The position numbers were made by a program, and so were the translations under genes. Shown here in pieces: positions 1 through 10,312 of a DNA stretch of 64,000 nucleotides. Source of the stretch: Emiliania huxleyi CCMP1516 (taxonomy: Eukaryota; Haptophyta; Isochrysidales; Noelaerhabdaceae). A model generated the notes under the pieces. It made no database searches, was not told where the DNA came from, and worked only from the letters and a program-made list of their open reading frames with translations. The stretch is from assembly GCF_000372725.1 (NCBI RefSeq), contig NW_005199770.1:695632-759631 (forward strand), in the 5' to 3' direction. Position 1 is the first letter of the stretch; the number at the start of each line of letters is the position of its first letter.

Positions 1-40
1 CCCTTTCGATATCTATCTTGCGCGGTCATAAAATCGAGCT

Positions 41-127
41 GAGTGGTTCCAAGCCTCGGCCAGGTGAGGTGGGTGGGGTGGAAAGAAGAGGCGACGGGAG
101 GAACCGGCAGAGGATGCAGTGACGTGA

Positions 128-194
<67 letters not shown>

Positions 195-830
195 CACACA
201 ACACACACACACACACACACCGCTCACCCACGCGCACCGGGCCTTGCACTTTGAATGCCGTGGGGCTCCTGTCGTTAGACGTGGAGACGCGAGGGTTGCT
301 GCCCCATCCAGGTTCCCTGGTCATGCTTGTTCGGGTACGTGTTTCGCCCGTCCCTGCCTGCCTGTGTCCGTCCACGTCGCCCGTCGGCAAAGCCGACGAC
401 CTATGGTGCTTAACACGCCGCTGGTTGGGGAGGACGCGCCGCTCGATGCTGCGACGGCGCTGGCGATGCGGCTTCCTGCACGCGGTCCCGGCGGGCAGGC
501 GTGGCCCACAGCTCTTCGGCTCGCTCCGCTCGCCGGCGAGTTGGTTGGTTCAGTGTGCATTTTTGGCAATTCCACTGCAATTGTAAATTGGTATGTACGA
601 ACAACATGTAAGTCGCTCGCCACGATTGGACGTGACGAGGGCCAGCCCCAATTGCAGCCGAGCACACAGCTCCCCTTACGCCCTCACAGTGCAGTGTCAA
701 GTGTACATTATATCGAGCTGGGTGGTTCCAAGCCTCGGCCAGGCCGTGAGGTGGGTGGGGTGGGTGGATGGTTCCAAGCCTCAGCCAGGCCGTGAGGTGG
801 CGGGGTGGGTGGGCGGTACAAGATCGTGCG
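41..830 (+). repeat. Repeated GGTTCCAAGCCTC unit and non-coding flank
   Basis: A unit beginning GGTTCCAAGCCTCGGCCAGG and followed by a GTGAGGTGGGTGGGG tail occurs near 47-85, 722-760 and 772-810; the last two are tandem. The DNA between 221 and 714 has open frames on several strands but no recognisable domain, so I assign no gene there. Confidence 0.7.
129..220. repeat. (CA)n microsatellite
   Basis: About 90 nt of alternating AC with two one-base slips near 192-201. It produces long artificial reading frames on both strands (poly His-Thr and Cys-Val), which are not genes. Confidence 0.97.
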
Positions 831-1072
831 CCCGTCATCCAGTCAACCCTGGAGGCGGATTAGCGGCTTCTGTCCGACTCGCTCGCTGCACGGTTGGCTG
901 CGGCGCTCCGGCGCAAGCCGACGCTCGGGAAGTGGCGCCACTCTGCGTGGCTGCCCTCCGGGCTTGTCCTTGGCTCTCCGACATCGATCGAGCACGCGTC
1001 CGACGAGCGGCTTGCCGTGCGGGTGGCTTCGTGTGTGGCTCTTGTCGAGAGCGTTTTGCGGCCCGCCGGGTG

Positions 1073-1703
1073 AGAGAATATGTGTCGTCTGATGTGTCAC
1101 TGTGTACGTCATATCAGTCTTGATAACAAGCACAGTCGATCCGTCGAAGCGATATACTCGTCACGTCACGCTGGACGCCTTGCAGCACGGAGCTCTGTGC
1201 AGGCAAAACAGGAAGAGCCGTGCGGCAAGAAGAGCTCGATATGGGGAGCGAGGACCGTCAAAGGTGCTCACCCAGGTTTCGGACGTCCGTCATGGTGCGG
1301 TCAGTTCCCCCCAGGTTTGACCGCGCAGGTCTCAAAACTCGTGGAGCACTCGTAGCCTTTCTGCGACTCTCTGCGTGTGCCCGACTCGGGAAGAGCAGAT
1401 TTTGCAAGATATCTCAACGAGATCCGACATCTGCGCGGTCATTTTTGGAGTGATCTTACCGCGGCATGACGGAGTCTTGATACCTCTCGGAGCACCTCTA
1501 ACGGTCCTCGCTCCCTATCGAGATCTTCTTGCCGGACGGCTCTTCCTGTTTTGCGGGGCGCGCTGAGCTCTGTGTCAAGCTCGAAGGGCAACGGAAACGA
1601 GTGCATCGCTTCGTTCGATAGACCGCGACCGTGCTTGTTACCAAGACCGATCTCACGTACACAGTTACACTCGATTACACTCCAGACGTCCTGTCTCCCA
1701 TCC
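1073..1703. repeat. Long imperfect inverted repeat (fold-back)
   Basis: The left arm (about 1073-1345) and right arm (about 1435-1703) are reverse complements of each other over roughly 270 nt with scattered mismatches. Shared blocks include CAAAACAGGAAGAGCCGT followed by CGGCAAGAAGA, GGGAGCGAGGACCGT and TAACAAGCAC. The centre lies near 1390. No convincing protein is encoded. The structure fits a fold-back transposon or a hairpin-forming transcript. Confidence 0.75.
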
Positions 1704-2022
1704 GACAACCGACAAGACGCTGTCGTGAGCCAGCCGCTCTTGCGGCAGCCGTCAGCAGAAACCGAGCGCGTCGGGCGAGTGAGTGGAAATCGAGATGGCG
1801 AGCCGCCCGCCAGCCCGCTTGACGGCGCTGGAGCGACAGATTTTGGCTGAGGCTCCGAGGAGGCGAGAGCGAGCTCTAGAGGTGAATCGGTTTTGGCTCT
1901 AGTCCAGCTTGGTTAATCCTGGGGCTCAGTTGGCTGGAAAAGAAAAAAATCAGATGCAGCCTTCCACGAAACCGCGAGGTTCTAGCGAGCTCTGCGACCT
2001 TCCCGTGGCACCCACACCCCAG

Positions 2023-2860
2023 ATGCTCTTCCGTGTCTCCTGCGCGCTGCTCGCCGCCTCGGCGAGCGGCCTCACGCTCGGCCGCGCTGCGTCGACCGTG
2101 GCGCGCACGAGCGTGGCGATGAGCAGCATGCACGACTTCTCGGGCACGACGATCGAGGGCAAGACCATGTCGCTGGGCGACCTGAAGGGCAAGCCGACGC
2201 TCATCCTGAACGTCGCCTCTCTATGAGGCACGACGACCGAGGACTTCACCGCAATGAACGCCCTCGCCGACAAGTACGGAGACAAGCTCGCCATCCTCGG
2301 GTTCCCCTGCAACCAGTTCGGCCACCAGACGAACGAGGACAACTCGGAGTTCCTCAACACCCTCAAGCACGTCCGCCCAGGCAACGGCTTTGAGGCCGCC
2401 CCCACCGTCACCCTCTTCGAGAAGACGGACGTCAACGGCGCCGACGCCGCTCCGCTCTTCAAGTGGCTCAAGGCGTCGCATATGATCCCCTGCGACGAGG
2501 CGGGCGACACCAAGGGCAACGGCGTCGACGACAACGACGCGCTCGTCCTGCCGCGCGGCAAGTTCGGCGGATCAACCGTCGTGCTGTGGACGCCGGTGGC
2601 GCGCTCCGACATTGCCTGGAACTTTGAGGCGAGCGGCCCCGCCGCCGCCACGCACCGCCGCCGTGCCGCCTGGCGCCATGACCCGCCTCTAGCGCCGCCA
2701 CCGCCGCGCCGGCGCAGCCCCCCGCGTCGCCCACCCGCCCCCGCCCGCACCCCTCCGCTTGCAGAAGTTCCTGGTCGACGGCGACGGCAAGTGCGTCAAG
2801 CGCTACTCCCGCTACTACAAGACGGAGAAGATCGCGGCCGACATCGACGCCCTCCTGTAA
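2023..2860 (+). CDS. Selenocysteine glutathione peroxidase
   Basis: A thioredoxin-fold peroxidase that reduces hydrogen or lipid peroxides. The reading frame is continuous from an ATG at 2023 through an in-frame TGA at 2224-2226, which falls exactly at the catalytic position (NVASL-U-GTTTEDF), and on through the family motifs FPCNQFG and WNFEKF that supply the catalytic Gln, Trp and Asn. A short GC-AG intron (2629-2764) separates WNFE from KFLVDGDGK; the stop is at 2858-2860. The N-terminus (MLFRVSCALLAASASG) looks like a signal or transit leader; an upstream in-frame ATG at 1954 is possible. A SECIS element lies 3' of the stop, so the TGA is best read as Sec rather than as a pseudogene stop. 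Membership of the GPx family is certain; the leader and organelle are inference. Confidence 0.93.
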
Positions 2861-2976
2861 GCGGGCCGCGTGGCGGCCGGCCGACACGCGCCTCTCGCTC
2901 CGTCGCGGGGGGCTGGCGGCACGGGCAATCAAAGGCGCGCCGCCGCTGTATTATTGCGGCGGCGGCGGCGCGCTGC

Positions 2977-3066
2977 GGGGGGAGAGCTTCAGGAGCGATG
3001 ACGGCGGCGAGGCAACGCGGAGTCTGTTCCGCTTCTCGCGCGCTTGAAGTATCCTGCGCTCCCCCC
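2977..3066 (+). promoter_or_regulatory. SECIS element (type II-like) in the GPx 3' UTR
   Basis: It starts 117 nt after the GPx stop. The basal stem is GGGGGGAG (2977-2984) with CTCCCCCC (3059-3066), and CAGGA (2990-2994) with TCCTG (3052-3056). The non-canonical quartet is ATGA at 2998-3001 opposite TGA at 3045-3047. Helix II is GCGAG with CTCGC. Unpaired AA sits at 3014-3015, twelve bases after ATGA, followed by an apical mini-stem GCGGA/TCCGC (3017-3021 with 3028-3032). All defining SECIS parts are present in the right order and spacing. Confidence 0.92.
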
Positions 3067-3324
3067 CGGCCCCTGCTTGGTGTGAGCGATGCTTTCACCT
3101 CGGGGCCCCTGCAACAGCGCCAGCAACCCACAAGCGGGCGCGAGGCGTGTGTGCGGCTATTTTCTTAGGTTCTAGGGCCAGGCACAGTATGTGGCGAAGG
3201 TCGCTGCTGTCTCACGGGAGAATACTCAATACACACGAGTAACGAGTCACGCTCACTCACGGGCTGCAGACGTCTCCACAAACTTAGCTCAGACCCGCGC
3301 GTCGTCCCGGCACGCGCCCGCCAA

Positions 3325-3545
3325 GGCCGAGCGTTTTTGATCTCTGGATCTGTGGGGGGCCGAGCCGCCTCGGGGTGGCGGGCGGGCGGGCGTTTTGAAA
3401 AACAGAAAACAAGAGGGGGCCCGGGGGCCCGGGACCCCACTGGGAGTAGAAAATACGCCCAAGGGGGCCCAAGGAGGCGGCGCGGGGAAGCAGCATCAGG
3501 TGAGAGCAGGAAGGATGGCGCTTAGGGTCGGCTTTGAACAAGGCC
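3325..3545 (+). repeat. Dispersed repeat D, copy 1
   Basis: About 220 nt from GAGCGTTTTTGATCTCTGG to GGCTTTGAACAAGG. It is present as a near-identical inverted copy at about 60747-60982, and a partial relative starts near 60564. The last bases of the window (TTTTCTGTTTTTCAA) match its internal part, so another copy probably begins there. No coding content is recognised. The gaps 3067-3324 and 3546-3845 hold no gene I can support. Confidence 0.85.
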
Positions 3546-3845
3546 GGCACCAACTTGATTCGTAGATGCGCGTCTCACGGCCGGACCGCGGGACGGGGAG
3601 GGAGGCGGGGGGTGGATCCGTAAATCCGTAAGTCCGTAAATCGTGTAACAAAAAACCACGAGAGACTCCCCCGCCGCACCTAGCTACAAGGCAGGCAGAG
3701 ACACAGCACTCGCGACACGCTGAGAAGCCGGAGGCTGAAGCAGTGCGGGCGCAGGAGCGTGGAAGGGCTGCAGCCTGCCAGGTCTACCCAGGTCGCCAGA
3801 GTTGCCTTCGTACCTGCGCCGCGCCGCGCAGGTGACCCACCGTGA

Positions 3846-4112
3846 TCAGCAAGCGAGTCGGGAGGCGCCGCTCCCGCATGAGTCGCACCAGTTTGTCGCG
3901 CAGTGCTTGCCCGAAGCCGCCTCCTTGAAGTAGACGCTCGGGTCCTGGTGACGGCTGTGGTGGTCGCGGGCCCGCCCAAAGCACGAGTCTTCGAGGAAGA
4001 AGGGCTGCGGCCACCTCTGCCACGGCTCCGCGCCCCACATGGACCGGAAGATAAACTCGCGGTCGCGCAGCAGCGCCTGGCAGCGCTCGCACTTCGCGCA
4101 GCCCACCATCAC
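3846..4112 (-). CDS. Possible gene fragment, unknown function
   Basis: An 88-residue open frame with protein-like composition, unlike the Arg/Pro/Ala-rich shadow frames around it. It is rich in Cys, Trp and aromatic residues and starts MMVGCAKCERCQALLRDREF, with a second CDSC pair near the end. The cysteine pairs could bind metal, but I recognise no family. It lies between repeat D and a 25-nt inverted repeat, so it may be an isolated exon or a relic. The start and any splicing are unknown. Confidence 0.3.
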   Translation of the reverse strand: MMVGCAKCERCQALLRDREFIFRSMWGAEPWQRWPQPFFLEDSCFGRARDHHSRHQDPSVYFKEAASGKHCATNWCDSCGSGASRLAC

Positions 4113-4142
4113 AACCCGCGTCCGGCGGGCACTCTGGGTTCC

Positions 4143-4358
4143 GGCTCCTAGCCGGATAGGGGGTCTGCACTGACTCGCGCCAAAACGCCTACCTACCTAT
4201 CCCCAGGCCGCGCAGCGAAGCGAAAAAAGATGAAAATAGGCGGTACCTACCTATTGCAGGGCCCTTTTCGCTTTTGGGCGAAACAAGACCAACCTACCTA
4301 CCTATCTCACTGGGAGGGGCCAGCCAGTGGCGACAGACCCCCTATCCGGCTAGGAGCC
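4143..4358. repeat. Perfect 25-nt terminal inverted repeats, MITE-like
   Basis: 4143-4167 (starting GGCTCCTAGCCGGATAGG) is the exact reverse complement of 4334-4358, with 166 nt between them that include several CCTACCTACCTA runs. I saw no clear target-site duplication. The stretch 4359-4698 holds no supported gene. Confidence 0.75.
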
Positions 4359-4698
4359 CGGGCCCTGGGCCACGGCCTGGGCTCGCAGGAGTCAGAAAGA
4401 ATTTTCGAAGGCGCTCCCTCTTACGACACTGGCGCTGGGGGCACGGGACTGGCCGTGGGGTCGCCGTGGGCGTGGCGCACAAGAAGAATTTGAGTCGGAA
4501 AGACATTCCCGGTTTACTAGCGCGCACACTGGCACGAACACGCACATGCTCATAAATTGCACTCGCGGGAAAGAATTCAAAAGCCCGCTCAGCCGGCAGG
4601 CCTGCTGCACACACATACACACAGAACGAGCATCAGTGTTGTTCCGATTTAGAGAGAAACACGCGCCCCCGGCCGACTGGTGACTCCGCGGGGAGACC

Positions 4699-5265
4699 CT
4701 ACTTCTCTGCGTACCGGAGCTCCACGAGCCGGTTCAGCTCCAACCCGATCTCCGCGACCCCATTCTCCTCAGCGGTCTTGATCGCCGCCGTGAGCCGCTC
4801 CGCCGTCGCCGCCAAGTCCAGCGCCCGGGTGCTTTCGTGCAGTTCTGTCCCCTCGACCGACACGCTCACGATGGTGTCCTTGACCTGGACGCCAGACTCG
4901 ACCAGCGGCGTGGTGACACCCGAGACCAATACTAGGTAGGTCGCCTCCACGAGCCCGAGGCCTTCCACCTCTGATAATGGCAGCTTTGCCGTCGTCTTGC
5001 CGATGGCGAAAGCGGCCTCGCCCGAGCCCTCGGCCTCCGATAAGGATTTCGGAGGGTCGACGCCTCCAGCCTTGGCCAACTCGCGGTCCAGTATTTCGAC
5101 GGCGGCTACGAAGGTGGCCTTGTCGACCGGAGGAACGTCGTCCCTGGCGGTGGGCTGACGCTGCATGCATGGCCTGGAGCGCGAGGCGCTGAGCTGACGC
5201 TGGGCGTAAAGTGTTCGCGCTGGCGGCAGCAGCCACGCGTTAGCCGCGACGAGTAAGCAAGCCAT
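4699..5265 (-). CDS. Leader-bearing protein of unknown function, possibly PDZ-like
   Basis: An uninterrupted 188-residue protein. The N-terminus (MACLLVAANAWLLPPARTLY) is a hydrophobic signal-like segment followed by an Arg/Ser/Gln-rich stretch to about residue 40, the pattern expected for import into a secondary plastid. The rest is acidic and helical. Residues about 95-140 (LPLSEVEGLGLVEATYLVLV, then GVQVKDTIVSVSVEG) resemble a small beta fold such as PDZ, but no diagnostic motif is present. The candidate promoter motif lies 18 nt upstream of the start and a copy of repeat A lies 77-160 nt upstream in sense orientation. Unsupported beyond being a good intact frame with a leader. Confidence 0.6.
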   Translation of the reverse strand: MACLLVAANAWLLPPARTLYAQRQLSASRSRPCMQRQPTARDDVPPVDKATFVAAVEILDRELAKAGGVDPPKSLSEAEGSGEAAFAIGKTTAKLPLSEVEGLGLVEATYLVLVSGVTTPLVESGVQVKDTIVSVSVEGTELHESTRALDLAATAERLTAAIKTAEENGVAEIGLELNRLVELRYAEK

Positions 5266-5282
5266 CTTACTCGTCGAAGTGC

Positions 5283-5297
5283 GGGGGGAAAAGAATT
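5283..5297 (-). promoter_or_regulatory. Candidate promoter/initiator motif AATTCTTTTCCCC
   Basis: Read on the minus strand, this pyrimidine block lies 18 nt upstream of the ATG at 5265. Closely similar blocks sit upstream of the genes starting at 10540, 34485 (-), 37897 and 46812. Confidence 0.45.
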
Positions 5298-5340
5298 TTT
5301 CGCTGGACTGGGAGTGCGAAGGAGATAGAACACACCCCTC

Positions 5341-5430
5341 TCCTTAAAATCCCTGTGTGGTGGCGGCGTGCCGTCCTCCCATCCCTCCCTTGGGGTGTCT
5401 GTTTTCTTTCTTTTCTTTCTTCATCACTCA
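5341..5430 (+). repeat. Dispersed repeat A
   Basis: It reads TTAAAATCCCTGTGTGGTGG, then CGGCGTGCCGTCCTCCCATC, then a CTTTCTTTTCTTTCTT tail. Other copies: 9779-9872 (reverse), 24600-24672, 35955-36045, 46190-46250, 46650-46720 (reverse), with fragments near 28660 and 46300. The T/C tail resembles the end of a retroposon. Confidence 0.85.
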
Positions 5431-5580
5431 AAAGGAAATCGCACAATACTTCAGGTTCCGCGAAAAAGAAATCGGTGTCCGAACTGGGGCTGCAAACTCG
5501 GCCGTCCGCATCGGAGCGCGCTGCTGCCGCACCCCAGCCTGCGTGCGCATGTTGCTGAGGCACGCACGAGGGCTGCGGTG

Positions 5581-8500
5581 ATGCCGAGCCTGGCACACAC
5601 GGTGCTGCTGGCACTGGCTGCCCATCCCAGCGATGGTGGATCGGACGCAGGGCTCAAAGTGAAGCCGCCGGGTCCTCCGCCAGATGGAGACCCGACTGAG
5701 GTGAAGGCAGCGACTGAGGTGGAGACAGCGCTCCTCGCGCCGAAACGGACTCAGCCCGCGTCGAACAGCGGCGAGTGCCCGTGCCTCGATGAGTATCCCG
5801 GTGGGTCGGCGCGCAGACCTGTCCTCCCTGAGGCGCTTCGCTTCCCGACGCCTGACGGATATGGCCTCGGGTGTGCGCCGCATGACCGAGGCCTCCCGCC
5901 GCTTTGTGACCCCTACACCTACGCGAATCGGACGGCCCCCTCCTGGTGCTTCAGATCGTGGTGCTACGTTGATCCAAAGCAATGTGAGCTTCCGTCGATG
6001 GAAGGCAGGTACCTCTTTGGCGGTTCGGTCGCTTACTCCTACGCCACCTGCAACGAGTCCTTCACAGACAGCGACTCCCTGCACTCTGCATTCGAGGACT
6101 CGGTCGAGTGTATGTCCGAGTGCCAGAATCTGACGCGACAGCGCGTGGCCTTTGTGGTACACGGGACGAGGTCACACAGCTTCTGGCTCAAGATGTACGT
6201 TGATGCGATGACAGCCGGTCTCCACTTCGGAGTGCACGTCGACTGGTACGAGTGCGATGGCGATTCTCAGCGTCAGGCCAGTCGCATCGTCAGTCTGGTA
6301 CATGACCACGGTCCGCATTTACCGCTCATCGTCACTATTCCAGACGAGCGAGTCGCGACACAGGTGACATGGGCCAAGGCGCAGGGCGTGCGGGTCTTCG
6401 GCATCAACACTGGGCTAGGCTCGTCAGCGGTGTCTTCGGTCGAGATGTTTGTGGCTATGAATGACACGTACGCTGGCGAATGGGCAGCATTTGGCCTGCT
6501 CAGCCTAGGCGTCAAGAAGCCCGTCTTTGTGGAGCATGGCACTGCCATTGGATGCGATTCGAGCGCCTCGGAGCAGCAGGATTCGACCCATCGCCGTCCC
6601 TCGACAGAGGCACCGGCGTGGGCGGAGCTGCGATGGAAAGGGTTCCGCAGCGTCTTTTTGAGAGCAGGGATCGAGCCGGCTCGTGTCTGCATCGGCGAGA
6701 TGTCGTCATCAACCTCATGGGATCAGACGCTCGACGTGCACACGGCACAACAGGCGAGCACTTATGAGAGTCTCCCTGGCGCGGGCAGGCCGCCCGCCAC
6801 ACTTGTCACCCTTCCCACGCCAGTGACGTGTCCATGACGCGTCGGTTGCATGCCACGTCCACAGGCGGCTCTCGCGGACCCCAACATCGGCTTGATCGAT
6901 AGCAAATGGGTGTCCGATATCCATCACAATGCGACTCATTCGGGCTACATCGTCCACTGCACACGTCCCTGCAAGTACGATGGCATCTTTGCAGCCGGTG
7001 ATCAGAGCCTCATCCAAGTTGCGCATGCGCTTCAGGTGCACAACTGTTGGACGGGACCCCACTTGCAAGCGAGCGGCCTCGCAATGACCGCCCTTGCCGT
7101 CGTTGACGACTCAGAAGTTGCGCGGGCGCTGCTGCGAGATGGGAAGCTGCAATTCATCATCGACCAGCGTCAGTTTTTGCAGGCCTATTTGCCGGTCATG
7201 GTCGCTGTGACCGGAGGGAGGCTCACTGACAAGCTTGAGAGAGTCCACCTAGAGACCCTTGCCTTCATCGGTGAGGACGGCGTCTCGGAGGCCGTAGACC
7301 CCGAAAGCCTCGGCGCACCCCCGTGGACGGGTTTGGCGACGGAGGCTCAGCTTCAGCACCTCGAGCTTCAGCAGTTGAAGCCGAGTGCCGGGCGAGGCGG
7401 GGTCGAGGGCGGTGGCGGCGACGGAGGACGTGGGGGCGGCGGCGAAGGCGGACTCGGCGAGGGTGCATTTGCGAGAGGAGGAGTCGAAGCGGATTTCGAC
7501 CCGAAATTGGTTCAACCGCTGATACCGTGGCCTGACATTTGCTCCGATGCCCACGCCCGCTTGGAGAGCTCCGATGCCCACGCCCGCTTCGATCACTGCG
7601 ACTCAGGCGTCAATGGCGTCAATATTTGCGGCGCCTTTTGTGTCGCCGAGTCTATTTACGCCCACCGCCGGACCATACGCTGCGAGCAGATCACGGACGT
7701 GGCCCACTTTGCCTTGCTCTTCAACGGCAACCGGGTCCACCGTTTGGATGGCGAGATGTACGGGAAACGCACCGAGCTTCTCGCTCGCGTGTGTACGATG
7801 AGTGTGAATCAGGTCGAGGACCAGGAGTTTGTCTTTGACAAGACATATCATCAGGGATCCTGGCTGAGCAATACGCAGATTTTGTGCGCACAGGATTCGC
7901 TCGGCATCCCCTTCTGCCCTCCAATCTCGGACGTTGCGATCGCCGAGCAAGCCGCCCACGCCGCTCGCGAGGCGGCGGAGCGAGCCGAGGCCGAGCGAGC
8001 GCAAGAGGCATTCCGCGCCGAGCAGGCGGTGATGAAGCAGACCAAGACGGTCCTCATCTTCGTGTGCATCTTCCTCTTCTCGGTGCTGGCGGTCTGCACG
8101 TATGTGCTGCTCATGCGCATCCGGAAGGAGCGGCGCGCGCAGGCGGAGCACTTGGCGCTCAACCATCGTCGCGCGCACGCGGCGATCAGCTCGCTGCGCG
8201 AGCTGCAGGCGCCGATGGTGCTCATGCGCTTCTCGGACTTCCGTGCGCTCGGCGGGCTGGCGTCGCACGAGGAGGCACGCCAGCGGTCCTTGCTCCACGT
8301 CCTCGACACGCACGACGACCTGTGCGCCTTTCTCAGCGACCACTCGACCGTGTTCTGCTCCCACCAGTGGCTCGGCTTCCGGCACCCCGACGTCAACAAC
8401 GTGCACTTCCGCAGTATCGTTGACGCTTGCGATGCCCTCTGCGAGCAGGAGGGGCTCGCGCCCGAGTCGCTGTACGTCTGGCTAGACTACCACAGCATCC

Positions 8501-9525
8501 AGCAGCGCAACACGCATGTGCAGTCCCTCTTCATCAACTCGCTCCCCTTCTACGCAGCGTCGACGCGCTACTTCCTAGTGATCGCTCCGGACGCCGATCA
8601 CATAGACACCGGCAAGCGCTGCGACGCGCTGACATATCAGCGGCGAGGCTGGTGCCGGCTCGAGTGCTGGGCTCGCATGGCGGCCGGCGGGCTAGACAAT
8701 ATGTTTCTCTGCTCCACGGACGCCGGCGTCTTGAGCGAGATGGCGAGCGTCTCAGGGCTTTCGGGCCAACTCGGGGTGTTGCACTCGATCGCCTTACCCG
8801 GGGTGCGCAGCCCAAGCGCGCAGCAGTGGAGCCTTCGCGACGTGGTCCAGGCATGCGCCCCAGCCGCGCCGCGCCCCCGCGCGTGCGCCAAGCGTGAACG
8901 CGCTGGACAGTGGTCTGCATGCACGCACAACGTCATAGTGTGTCTGCAGGTGTTCGGTGGCGACTTCTCGAACCCCAACGACAAGGAGAAGCTCGTGGAC
9001 CCCGTGCTAGGACTCTGGGCGGTGGTGGTGAGCGGGCAGGAGCGCGAGAGCGCAGCCAAGGGCATGTACGACCACGTTCTGGACGTCGGGCTCTCGACGG
9101 TCTTCCCGCCGAAGCACTTTGGGGGGCTCGTGGAATTGGTCAACGCCTCGTTCGTAGATGCGCTCGGCGACTCTCCTCTCGGAGGCCGCGCGCAGGCTAC
9201 AAAGGTGCCGGCGTCACCTGCGGACTCGAGTGGCACAACGTCGCCCGTGGGCACACGCAGACTCGCGTCGCCGAGCACAAAGGCGGCTGAGAATCGGAAA
9301 GAGCTCAGCCGGCTGTCGACCGATATCCACCAGCAGTTCCGACAGCTTCACAAATCTCGATGCACCGGCGTCAGCGTGCTGAGCCGTGTGTCGAGCAGCA
9401 GCGTTGGGAGCGAGGCCTCGAGCGCGGAGGGCGCTGCGCAAGGCAGGCAGCGGGACCACGGTCGCACGCCGAGTGTACCATCGGTGATGAGCACAGCGAG
9501 CACAGTGTACACAGCGATGGTTTGA
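5581..9525 (+). CDS. Receptor-like protein: PBP-like ectodomain, TM helix, TIR/HET-like domain
   Basis: About 1,244 residues from exons 5581-6753, 6865-8850 and 8950-9525; both introns are GC-AG, a multiple of three long and phase 0. The start at 5581 gives a signal-like MPSLAHTVLLALAA. Residues about 60-150 form a Cys-rich module ending SWCFRSWCYVDPKQC. Residues about 180-600 resemble a type-1 periplasmic-binding-protein fold (AFVVHGTRSHSFWLK; VRVFGINTGLG). After an Ala/Glu-rich helix comes one membrane helix at about 785-807 (LIFVCIFLFSVLAVCTYVLL), then Arg-rich residues. The cytoplasmic part (about 880-1000) has FCSHQWLGFRHPD, VWLDYHSIQQ and RRGWCRLECW, the layout of TIR/HET-like signalling domains. 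The tail is Ser-rich. Overall topology is inferred: ligand sensing outside, signalling inside. Confidence 0.8.
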
Positions 9526-9540
9526 GGTGGAGGGGCATGC

Positions 9541-9576
9541 ACAACATGTGCATGTGCATGCACATGTGCATGTTGT
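9541..9576. other. Imperfect palindrome just after the receptor stop codon
   Basis: ACAACATGTGCATGTGCATG and its continuation read nearly the same on both strands (two mismatched pairs). It lies 16 nt after the stop at 9525 and could form a 3' UTR hairpin. Confidence 0.6.
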
Positions 9577-9778
9577 CATGTGTTACGTCGTGTGGTATTG
9601 ATTGTATTTTGTCCTCTATTTGTCCCCCAGCCTGGCCCCAGCCAGCCCCAGCATATAGCATAAAATCTCGTAATGTCTCCATACAGCAGCTTTGCAAATA
9701 AAAAGAAAGAAAACCGCCGCCGCGTCAGCTGTGGTATAGGCTATAGCCCCAGTGCCGGCCCCCAGCCTCCGGGAGTCA

Positions 9779-9945
9779 AAAAAAGAAAGAAAAGGGAAAA
9801 CAAGGGAGGGATGGGAGGGATGGGAGGAGGACGGCGGCACGCCGCCACCACACAGGGATTTTAAGGAGAGGGGTGTGATGCGCTAGCCGTCGCCCACCCT
9901 TGGGCGTCCGCCTCTTCCTATCTCTCTTCGCAGTCTCCGGGGGAG
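9779..9945 (-). repeat. Repeat A with extended flank
   Basis: A reverse copy of repeat A continuing into a further ~85 nt (GTGTGATGCGCTAGCCGTCG onward) that is shared, inverted, with 35868-35955. Two AATTCTTT(T)CCCTG blocks follow at about 9957-9990 without an obvious gene start. Confidence 0.8.
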
Positions 9946-10012
9946 TCAAAGAATATAATTCTTTCCCTGTTTAAATTCTTTTCCCTGTCTGCTGTATGTA
10001 TGTATGTAGGAA

Positions 10013-10312
10013 GGTGAAGAACAGCCAGGCTCGGACTGGACACCAACGGCAACGCGGTATGGGTGGACGCTGGACAGATGATGACGACACGCACGAGCGA
10101 CACACAGACACAAAAGGCTCACAAGGCACACAGCCAGCTGGCTGCCACACACCCGGAGTTGGCGTACACATAACTCAGGGCCACATCCTCCCTGTCGCCC
10201 CCCCCAGCCAGCACTCCAAGGTGCCAAAGGAACAAACAAGGGCACAACAAGACAACAGACGACAGGAAGTAACATGTGAGACTAGAGCAGGCTTGCTCCG
10301 CCTCTAGCAATC
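10013..10312 (-). repeat. Dispersed repeat B, copy 1
   Basis: About 300 nt that match 25918-26222 in reverse orientation with few differences. Shared blocks include GCACCTTGGAGTGCTGG, GCGACAGGGAGGATGTGGCC and GTCCAGTCCGAGCCTGGCTG. No open frame is conserved. Size and divergence fit a SINE-like or non-autonomous element. Confidence 0.85.

Noticed and set aside
13-795. Long open frames through the (CA)n tract on both strands
   Set aside because: They exist only because the dinucleotide repeat has no stop; the flanks show no domain or natural composition.
2224-2226. GPx read as a pseudogene because of the in-frame TGA
   Set aside because: The TGA is at the catalytic Sec position and a full SECIS follows; the rest of the protein is intact.
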